Source: an uncultured Sediminibacterium sp. (lineage in GTDB: Bacteria; Bacteroidota; Bacteroidia; Chitinophagales; Chitinophagaceae). Taken from it: DNA of 64,000 nt. Location of the stretch: assembly GCF_946481145.1 (NCBI RefSeq), contig NZ_CAMLMJ010000024.1, positions 1-64,000 on the forward strand, read 5' to 3'. The notes beneath the pieces were generated by a model. It was not told the origin of the DNA and did not search any database. It saw only the letters and a list, made by a program, of their open reading frames with translations. A program made the translations under genes and the position numbers. Every line of letters begins with the position of its first letter. Position 1 is the first letter of the stretch. Below are positions 15,691 to 21,611 of the stretch, piece after piece.

Positions 15691-16797
15691 TCAGTCCGCG
15701 AAGCGGCTTTTCGATTTCGGTATCAGCAACAGGTTGTTTTGCAGGGTTTGTTTGAGTTGTCTTTTTACGAGTTGTCCCATGGTGCGGGCTTTGGCGAAAG
15801 AGGGGGTGGCATTAAAATGGGTCGCTAACTCTGCTTTTAACTGTTCCAGTTTTTCTTTTGTTGATATGGTATCCGTGCTCATGATGTCGAGCAGCTCTTT
15901 GATGCGATAACGGGATGACACTAAGCGATAAGTCATCATGGTTCTTTCTTCGGCCTGGTATTGTGCGATGGAAGATTTGTCGAGGTGTTGTAAAGCAATA
16001 TCTACCAGGGTTTTGTTTTCCTTGAAGAACTGTGGCAGGTACAGGTTTTTTCTCCCTTCATAAGATTGCTGGTCGAAATCGATGGCCCTGATACGGTATT
16101 GAAAGTCTTCAATATCAGGTATAATGTTTACAACAAAATTATACGAGCGCATATCGCCAAGTAATTGTACAAAGCAACGTTCGTTGAATTTTACAAATTC
16201 TTTTGCGAGTCGTATAAGGTTGGTATTGGCACTGTTTAAGTGCTCGGCAATAAAGATATCACCTGGTATGCCTGGAATATGTTCCTCGATCAGGGTATTT
16301 CTGTCTGTAAAGTAGGTCATACGGTTAGGGGAGAGCAGGTGCTCCAGTTCTAATCCGTACACGCGACTTGCATCTGCCTGTTTTATATAGTAGTGGTCAT
16401 AATTGTCGTTAAACTTATTTACGATTCGAATGCGGAAGGGTTGACTGTTTCCGAAATAGCAGAAATCAATTCGTGCCACATCAAGGTGTTTGATAAAGCT
16501 CATGTCGCCCTCTGTTTTCAGAATGGCGTAAATGCGCACAAGGTTTTCACGCAGGTATTCCCATTCGCGCATGTCATAAGATACTTTCTCCCATGAAGTA
16601 TCTTTACCCTGTCGGTCTTTTAGCGGAACTGAGTATGTATAACGCTGCAAATCTTTGTAACTCACCGGCAATTTTACTTCACGACTATAATGTACCAGGT
16701 ATTTGCGCAGTGCATCATTGATGGGGAAGATGGGTTTCTTCTTCGAAGGTTTTTCTGCTTCTCCTGTTGAGATAATATGTCCGAATACATTACTCAA
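15691..16797 (-). CDS. Uncharacterised protein with protein-kinase-like catalytic motifs
   Basis: 368 residues, not assignable to a named family by eye. The central region resembles a kinase fold: hinge-like EEHIPGIPGDIF (about 171-182), then LLGDMRSYNFVVN (Asp215 and Asn220 in the positions of the HRDxxxxN catalytic loop, with GD instead of RD) and RAIDFDQQSYEG (Asp240-Phe-Asp, DFG-like). The C-terminus is basic. It overlaps the upstream DUF2130 gene by 8 bases, so the two are cotranscribed and probably work together. Phosphotransferase activity is inference; it could also be a pseudokinase. Its 3' end lies in the tandem-duplicated segment. Confidence 0.75.
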   Translation of the reverse strand: MSNVFGHIISTGEAEKPSKKKPIFPINDALRKYLVHYSREVKLPVSYKDLQRYTYSVPLKDRQGKDTSWEKVSYDMREWEYLRENLVRIYAILKTEGDMSFIKHLDVARIDFCYFGNSQPFRIRIVNKFNDNYDHYYIKQADASRVYGLELEHLLSPNRMTYFTDRNTLIEEHIPGIPGDIFIAEHLNSANTNLIRLAKEFVKFNERCFVQLLGDMRSYNFVVNIIPDIEDFQYRIRAIDFDQQSYEGRKNLYLPQFFKENKTLVDIALQHLDKSSIAQYQAEERTMMTYRLVSSRYRIKELLDIMSTDTISTKEKLEQLKAELATHFNATPSFAKARTMGQLVKRQLKQTLQNNLLLIPKSKSRFAD

Positions 16798-18043
16798 GTT
16801 CTAATGGTGTATTGTCTTCTAAGAGATTAAGATTTACTGCATCTGCACCTGCAATACCTTCAATAGATCCTTTGATATGTGCAGCATTGAGTAAAACTTT
16901 TTCTAATTGTTTTTCACGGGCCTTCCATAGTTTTTCCATCGCATCGCGTTCTTTCTGGATGCTTAGTTTCATGCTCATAAAGCCTTCGCGTATAGCTTTC
17001 CATTGTTCACTGAATTCGGAGCCTATGAGGTAATCGTAGAGCATCACCATTTTGTCGCCTTTGTTTTCCTGGCTTTTTTTAGCGTCGGCGATTTTCAATA
17101 ATGCATTGCGGAGGAGTAATGCCACACTTCTTACTTCAGTAAATGTGCAGATATAAACACCATCTTTCTCTCCAAAGCGATCCATGTCTTTAGGGAGTGC
17201 CTGTGTAACAATTACAGCTACATCGGCACCAAGGTTACGCATATCTGTTTTTAATTTTTCAATCCAATCGTTGGCAAAATCTTTGGTGCGTTTGCTTTCA
17301 TAAATAATCTTGCCCGATTCATTTCCAAACTGGTTGCGAACTGTTTGTATGCAGTCTGCGCCACGTACGCCTTTACCAACTTCTTCGATTGTATCATAAG
17401 GGAAAGTGGCCTGTAATAATGATTCCAGCATCAGTTCCTGCACTTCGCCCTGCAATTGCATACTTCCCTGTTCAGATTTCCGACGCATTTCTTCCACCAG
17501 TTTTTTCTGGTCTTCAATTTGTTTTTCCATCTCCTTCATGCGGAGTTGGTATTCCTGTTCTTTGATGCTGAGTTTTTCAGCTTCTTCTTTGGAGAGTTGT
17601 TCTTTTATTTTTTCCCTTTCTTCCAGTAACTGTCGCTGTAAGGATAGTTCCAGTTCTTCCTCTTTAGTTTTAAGGGCTTGTTCTTTTTGAAGGAATTCGA
17701 GTTCTTTTTTACGTGCTTCTTTTAGTTTCTCTTCTTTTTCCTTATCGGCTTCCTGCAGCATTTTTAGCTGGTTTTCAAAATCGGCGACGATATTTTTGCG
17801 AAGACTGTCTTTCAACTCTTCTTCCAGTTTCTTCTTTTCCGCTACCAGTTTTTTATTGGCTTCTTCTTCTTTCTGTGCTAATTGTTGCTGGAAAGCCAGT
17901 TCTTTTTGTTTGAACTCATCGTCTTTTTTCTTTTGCCAGTCAACCATTTGTCCACGAAGCTCTTTCTGCACTTCTTCGCGGATCGAATCTCCTGGTTCAA
18001 ACTGGTGGTTACAATTGGGGCAATGTATGATGAAATCGGCCAT
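16790..18043 (-). CDS. DUF2130 family protein (zinc-ribbon, coiled coil, nuclease-like core)
   Basis: 417 residues. The N-terminus IIHCPNCNHQFEPGDSI has a CxxC motif with a nearby His, a half zinc ribbon. Residues of about 25-200 are a long Lys/Glu/Gln-rich coiled coil. The C-terminal half has GVRGADCIQTVRNQFG and KIIYESKRTKDFANDWIEKL followed by GADVAVIVTQALPKD: Asp then Glu-x-Lys on successive strands, the layout of PD-(D/E)xK nucleases. I infer a nuclease-like fold; the biological role is not known. It forms an overlapping pair with the kinase-like gene downstream. On the 5' side lies an apparently empty 220-base gap and then the tRNA-derived array. Confidence 0.85.
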   Translation of the reverse strand: MADFIIHCPNCNHQFEPGDSIREEVQKELRGQMVDWQKKKDDEFKQKELAFQQQLAQKEEEANKKLVAEKKKLEEELKDSLRKNIVADFENQLKMLQEADKEKEEKLKEARKKELEFLQKEQALKTKEEELELSLQRQLLEEREKIKEQLSKEEAEKLSIKEQEYQLRMKEMEKQIEDQKKLVEEMRRKSEQGSMQLQGEVQELMLESLLQATFPYDTIEEVGKGVRGADCIQTVRNQFGNESGKIIYESKRTKDFANDWIEKLKTDMRNLGADVAVIVTQALPKDMDRFGEKDGVYICTFTEVRSVALLLRNALLKIADAKKSQENKGDKMVMLYDYLIGSEFSEQWKAIREGFMSMKLSIQKERDAMEKLWKAREKQLEKVLLNAAHIKGSIEGIAGADAVNLNLLEDNTPLELE

Positions 18044-18262
18044 GTGTATTTTTTTACAAAGTAATGTGAAACTACAAAATAAAAGTCCAGCAGGACTGCT
18101 TCGAATTGTAAGAACTTAAAACTGCTACATGCCCTTACGCTTCAATCACCATTGGCACCAATAGGTAAGGATTAGCCGCTCAGCTTTGGATTTGTCTAGC
18201 GTTTACATAATACCAAAAAAAAGTCGTGTGCATAAAAGCTCAGACACGTTTTAATATATCCG
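18044..18262. other. Intergenic region with no recognised feature
   Basis: About 220 bases between DUF2130 and the tRNA-derived array. It must hold the DUF2130 promoter, but no TAnnTTTG box was found with confidence. A remnant of a decayed terminator stem (CCCGGATATATT on the minus strand) lies at its right edge. Confidence 0.4.
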
Positions 18263-18265
18263 GGT

Positions 18266-18335
18266 TAGTGCGGAAGAGGAGATTCGAACTCCCATCCCCA
18301 CAGTACTGTGGGGACTACCACCCGAAGTAGTAGTC
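18266..18335 (-). pseudogene. tRNA-Leu 3'-half copy A1
   Basis: Minus strand: anticodon-arm-like GACTACTACTTCGGGTGG, an 18-base perfect palindrome CCCCACAGTACTGTGGGG replacing the variable arm, then ATGGGAGTTCGAATCTCCTC and the acceptor strand TTCCGCA. The last three bases are CTA instead of CCA, and the following terminator is decayed, so this outermost copy is the most degraded. Confidence 0.8.
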
Positions 18336-18408
18336 ATTGATAATAGTTTGCGTAAACTTTGTGGAATAATGTCAATAAAAAACCCAGATATATTTGCATA
18401 TCTGGGTC

Positions 18409-18475
18409 TGGTGCGGAAGAGGAGATTCGAACTCCCATCCCCACAGTACTGTGGGGACAATCACCTTAAACTAGT
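18409..18475 (-). pseudogene. tRNA-Leu 3'-half copy B1
   Basis: Anticodon-arm-like CTAGTTTAAGGTGATTG (compare CTACTTTGAGGTGGTAG in the intact tRNA, anticodon-position AAG instead of GAG), the same variable-arm palindrome, T arm, acceptor strand and CCA. The acceptor 5' strand and D arm are not recognisable. A terminator follows at 18375-18404. Confidence 0.8.
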
Positions 18476-18545
18476 TTTATAAAAGCGGATACTGCAGGAA
18501 TTAAATCCTATTAAAAACCCAGACATATTTAAATATATCTGGGTC

Positions 18546-18615
18546 TGGTGCGGAAGAGGAGATTCGAACTCCCATCCCCACAGTGCTGTGGGGACTACCA
18601 CCCGAAGTAGTAGTC
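18546..18615 (-). pseudogene. tRNA-Leu 3'-half copy A2
   Basis: As A1 but with intact CCA, an intact terminator (18513-18543) and one base change in the centre of the variable-arm palindrome (CAGCACTG instead of CAGTACTG), which leaves the stem intact. Confidence 0.8.
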
Positions 18616-18688
18616 ATTGATAATAGTTTGCGTAAACTTTGTGGAATAATGTCAATAAAAAACCCAGATATATTTGCATATCTGGGTC

Positions 18689-18755
18689 TGGTGCGGAAGA
18701 GGAGATTCGAACTCCCATCCCCACAGTACTGTGGGGACAATCACCTTAAACTAGT
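18689..18755 (-). pseudogene. tRNA-Leu 3'-half copy B2
   Basis: Identical to B1, with CCA and a terminator hairpin at about 18655-18684. Confidence 0.8.
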
Positions 18756-18792
18756 TTTATAAAAGCGGATACTGCAGGAATTAAATCCTATT

Positions 18793-18823
18793 AAAAACCC
18801 AGACATATTTAAATATATCTGGG
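18793..18823 (-). terminator. Terminator of tRNA-Leu
   Basis: Minus strand CCCAGATATATTT / AAATATGTCTGGG followed by TTTTT, starting two bases after the CCA. Matching hairpins follow three of the four 3'-half copies. Confidence 0.8.
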
Positions 18824-18828
18824 TCTGG

Positions 18829-18914
18829 TGCGGAAGAGGAGATTCGAACTCCCACGCCCGGTAAAAGGCGCTACCACCTCAAAGTAGTGCGTCTACCAAT
18901 TTCGCCACCTCCGC
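18829..18914 (-). tRNA. tRNA-Leu (anticodon GAG)
   Basis: 86 bases plus an encoded CCA (18826-18828). Acceptor GCGGAGG pairs with CTTCCGC (one G-U); D arm GGCGAAATTGGTAGACGC; anticodon stem CTACT/GGTAG with loop TTGAGGT, anticodon GAG, reading CUC and CUU; long variable arm CGCCTTTTACCGGGCG, typical of class II tRNAs; T arm GGGAGTTCGAATCTCCT. Discriminator A, as expected for leucine. Decodes leucine in translation. A terminator and the derived array follow directly. Confidence 0.97.
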
Positions 18915-18977
18915 ATCTTTGGGACGGCAAATGTACAGCATTCAATAAATCTATACAAAGCCTTCCTAAGATTTTAT

Positions 18978-20789
18978 TTACATCCTTTCAGGAACCTTAA
19001 TTCCCAAAACAGACATCCCATTCCTCAAAGCCTGTGCCGTTAACTGCGACAATGCTAATCTTAGCTGTTTCTTTTCCTCTGTCTCTGCATTGGCAATAGA
19101 ATGCTCGGTATAAAAGGAATTAAAAGTCTTCGCCAGGTTAAACACAAAAATGGCCACTTTGGAAGGGTCGTGCTCGGCAGCAGCTTCCTGAAGCACAACA
19201 GGAAACTGTTCCAGTGTGAGCAGCAATGCTTTTTCCAGGGGGAGGAGGGGTGAATGGTGAATAGTGGATGGTGAATTTTCTTTGTCATTGACCATTGACC
19301 ATTCACCATTCACACCCGCTTTCCGCAGGATGCTCTTGATCCTTGCATGGGTGTACTGTATAAAAGGACCTGTAAATCCGTGGAAGTCGATGCTTTCCTC
19401 AGGATTAAAGATCATCTTCTTCTTAGGATCTACCCTTAACAAAAAGAATTTTAATGCACCCAGACCAATCGTGTCATACAATTCCGTCAATTCCTCGGCA
19501 GTAAAATCTTTCACCTTGCCCAGTTCTTCCGTTTTCTGGCGTGCAATATTTACCATTTCTTCCACCAGATCATCGGCATCTACTACTGTTCCTTCTCTGC
19601 TCTTCATTTTACCGGATGGTAATTCAACCATGCCATAACTCAGGTGATAAATACCATCAGCAGAAGGTAATTGTAATTTCTGACAGATTAGTTTCAATAC
19701 CTTGAAATGATAATTCTGTTCATCACCTACTACATAAATACTCTGACTGGCATTAAATTCTTTCTGCTTTTGTTCCGCCAAACCAATATCCTGGGTAATA
19801 TAAACCGAAGTGCCATCTTTTCTTCGAACCAGTTTCTCATCCAGTCCATCAGAAGTAAGGTCAATCCAAACACTGCCATCATCTTTCTGGTAAAATACCC
19901 CTTTTGCTAATCCTGTTTCCACCAGGTCCTTACCTAATAAATAGGTATTGCTTTCATAATAAGTTTTATCGAAATCGCTGCCAATGCGCTGGTAAGTGGC
20001 ATTGAAGCCTTCGTAAACCCAGCCGTTCATAGTGCGCCATAAATCCATTACTTCGGGTTTGCCTGCTTCCCAGTCTATCAGCATTTGCTGGGTAGCTTTC
20101 ATAATAGGGGCTTCTTTTTCAGCTTCTGCTTCTGTCATACCTCCCGCTACCAGTTCTTTTATTTCTGCTTTGTAGGCATCGTTGAATTTCACATAATAAT
20201 CGCCCACAAAATGATCGCCCTTGGTGCCTGTGCTTGCAGGAGTTGCTCCATTCGAAAAGCGTTGCCAGGCAATCATACTTTTGCAGATATGTACCCCTCT
20301 GTCATTTACAATACAGGTCTTCACCACTTCATTACCTGTGGCTTTAAGTATTTCAGCAATACTCCATCCCAAAAAATTATTTCTCAGATGACCAAGGTGA
20401 AGGGGCTTATTGGTATTGGGGGAAGAATATTCAACCATTACTTTTTCACCGGTAGCGGCCGCATACCCATAACTTTCCTTCGAATAAGATTGTTCAAGAA
20501 ATGAATACCAATAATTATCAGTAACAGAAAGATTTAAAAAACCTTTAATGATATTGTAACCACTGAATAAATGCGGGTTAGCTGTTGTTAATGCTTTACC
20601 CATTTCTTCGCCCAGGGCATCGGGTGATTTCTTTAACTGTTTTACCAGCGCAAAAAGCACAACGGTATAGTCGCCTTCAAATTCGGGTTTGGTAGCATTT
20701 ACCAACACTTCATTGGGTTGCATATCAACCTCATACAATGCTTTAATCGTTGCCGATGCCGCCAGCTTAATCTGTTCTACAACACTCAT
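18978..20789 (-). CDS. argS: Arginyl-tRNA synthetase, with an in-frame palindromic repeat insert
   Basis: Class I synthetase that charges tRNA-Arg. 603 residues from ATG 20789 (an upstream TTG is rejected). Motifs: the SSPNTNKPLHLGHLRN segment (HIGH motif as HLGH), VYVVGDEQNYHFKVL, YGMVELPSGKMKSREG (KMSKS-like, as in many ArgRS) and the anticodon-binding DALR domain from about residue 475. Residues of about 492-514 (VNGEWSMVNDKENSPSTIHH and a few more) are encoded by a family G palindrome (19249-19314) and look inserted between FIQYTHARIKSILRKAG and LLPLEKALLLTLEQFP. The protein stays in frame, so it is probably functional with an extra surface loop. Confidence 0.96.
   Translation of the reverse strand: MSVVEQIKLAASATIKALYEVDMQPNEVLVNATKPEFEGDYTVVLFALVKQLKKSPDALGEEMGKALTTANPHLFSGYNIIKGFLNLSVTDNYWYSFLEQSYSKESYGYAAATGEKVMVEYSSPNTNKPLHLGHLRNNFLGWSIAEILKATGNEVVKTCIVNDRGVHICKSMIAWQRFSNGATPASTGTKGDHFVGDYYVKFNDAYKAEIKELVAGGMTEAEAEKEAPIMKATQQMLIDWEAGKPEVMDLWRTMNGWVYEGFNATYQRIGSDFDKTYYESNTYLLGKDLVETGLAKGVFYQKDDGSVWIDLTSDGLDEKLVRRKDGTSVYITQDIGLAEQKQKEFNASQSIYVVGDEQNYHFKVLKLICQKLQLPSADGIYHLSYGMVELPSGKMKSREGTVVDADDLVEEMVNIARQKTEELGKVKDFTAEELTELYDTIGLGALKFFLLRVDPKKKMIFNPEESIDFHGFTGPFIQYTHARIKSILRKAGVNGEWSMVNDKENSPSTIHHSPLLPLEKALLLTLEQFPVVLQEAAAEHDPSKVAIFVFNLAKTFNSFYTEHSIANAETEEKKQLRLALSQLTAQALRNGMSVLGIKVPERM
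19249..19314. repeat. Family G palindrome inside the argS coding sequence
   Basis: Left arm GTGAATGGTGAATAGTGGAT (19250-19275), right arm ACCATTGACCATTCACCATTC (19287-19313). The same words occur in intergenic palindromes at 5695-5735, 13910-14025 and 56225-56262. Here the element is translated as about 23 residues without a stop or frameshift. Confidence 0.85.
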
Positions 20790-20809
20790 ATTCAAAATAG
20801 TTACGGCCG

Positions 20810-20817
20810 CAAAAGTA
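20810..20817 (-). promoter_or_regulatory. Candidate -7 box of argS
   Basis: Minus-strand TACTTTTG, a match to TAnnTTTG, 20 bases before the argS ATG. No clear -33 TTG at 19-21 bases upstream. The gap to divergent gtrA is only 57 bases, and a TACCTTCG facing the other way (20831-20838) may be the gtrA box. Confidence 0.4.
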
Positions 20818-20846
20818 ACTAATTAAGCCCTACCTTCGCCGCATTG

Positions 20847-21344
20847 ATGCGAAACTTGCATGAACATATCCGGGCTTTCTTGTTACGGGTTGTAGATTTT
20901 TTTTACCCGCTGTTCAGGAAATTAATGCCCCTTCAAACCTATCGCTATGCAGCCTGTGGTGGATTTAACACCAGTCTGGATATATTCCTGTTTTTTATTT
21001 CCTACAATTATATTTTTCATAAAGAAACACTTCACTTGCCATTTATGGCCATCAGTGCCCATATAGCCGCATTCCTGGCTGCATTTGTGGTTACTTTTCC
21101 AACAGGGTTTTACCTGAGCAGGTATGTGGTATTTCAGGAAACATCGGTAGCCAAACGGAAACAGCTTAGCCGCTATTTTGTGGTGGTACTTGGCTGTTTT
21201 TTATTGAATTATGCCTTTCTGAAATTGTTTGTGGAAGTATTTGGATGGTATCCAACAATTTCCAAAATAATCACAACTTTCTTTGTGGTTGCATTCAGTT
21301 ATTTTTCTCAGAAGAATTTTACATTTAAAGGAGCAGGGAGGTGA
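20847..21344 (+). CDS. GtrA family membrane protein
   Basis: About 165 residues with four hydrophobic helices: YRYAACGGFNTSLDIFLFFI (the conserved GtrA start F/Y-x-x-x-G-x-x-N-T), ISAHIAAFLAAFVVTFPTGF with YLSRYVVF, RYFVVVLGCFLLNYAFLKLF, and KIITTFFVVAFSYFSQKNFTF, the conserved end. GtrA proteins are thought to move undecaprenyl-linked sugars across the inner membrane for cell-surface glycan synthesis. ATG 20847 is preceded by an in-frame TTG that is less likely. No glycosyltransferase gene is adjacent, so the substrate is unknown. Confidence 0.92.
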   Translation: MRNLHEHIRAFLLRVVDFFYPLFRKLMPLQTYRYAACGGFNTSLDIFLFFISYNYIFHKETLHLPFMAISAHIAAFLAAFVVTFPTGFYLSRYVVFQETSVAKRKQLSRYFVVVLGCFLLNYAFLKLFVEVFGWYPTISKIITTFFVVAFSYFSQKNFTFKGAGR

Positions 21345-21610
21345 GCTTCAAGCTACAAGCTTCAAGCGGCAAGCCTTGATTGGTGCTCGCTTTTTACTAT
21401 CTGCTATTAATAGCAGATAGGGTATTTACGGTAACCAAATATTTCTTTAAGCAACTGACTTTAAATTATCTAATTCACAAGCCCCCCCCTTTAATTCCAT
21501 TAAAAGCAGAAAGCCTATAATAAGCACCCATCAAGGCTTGTAGCTTGCGACTTGAAGCTTGAAGCCAATTTTCCCCGGCCAGCAATGGCTTGCAGCTTTT
21601 TTTAGCAATG
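21345..21610. repeat. Family C dispersed element, diverged copy
   Basis: Begins with GCTTCAAGCTACAAGCTTC words, contains TTGATTGGTGCTCGC and its counterpart AAGCACCCATCAAGGCTTG, and ends with TTTTCCCCGGCCAGCAATGG and GGCTTGCAGC, matching the pair at 7918-8398. A small hairpin CTATCTGCTATTAATAGCAG lies near 21398-21420. It fills the gap between convergent gtrA and the beta-helix gene. Confidence 0.7.
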
Positions 21611-21611
21611 A

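Larger units (their letters stand above)
15037..15726. repeat. Direct tandem duplication (unit about 350 bases)
   Basis: 15037-15386 repeats as 15387-15726. The coding part (237 bases of the PPTase 3' end) looks identical in both copies and the family H palindrome behind it nearly so, while the last about 30 bases, which match the 3' end of the convergent gene at 15691, differ at many positions. The junction reads ATTTCGGTATCAGC|TAACCATCC. Confidence 0.9.
18263..18830 (-). repeat. Tandem array derived from tRNA-Leu 3' ends (two 280-base units, each with two half-copies)
   Basis: 18271-18550 and 18551-18830 are the same 280 bases with a single difference (cagtActg / cagtGctg in the hairpin apex). 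Each unit contains two copies, types A and B, of the tRNA-Leu 3' half: T arm, acceptor 3' strand, CCA, then a terminator hairpin. The first real tRNA-Leu (18829-18914) lies directly upstream in transcription. Spacing between 3' ends is 143, 137, 143 and 137 bases. Confidence 0.9.

Noticed and set aside
18251..18740. Two minus-strand open frames with repeated MSPQYCGDG-type peptides
   Set aside because: They are translations of the tRNA-derived array; the repeated peptide reflects the repeated RNA-like sequence.
18263..18830. Possible CRISPR array
   Set aside because: Two long unequal half-units alternate and the unit is a 280-base duplication; no short constant repeat with unique spacers, and no cas genes.
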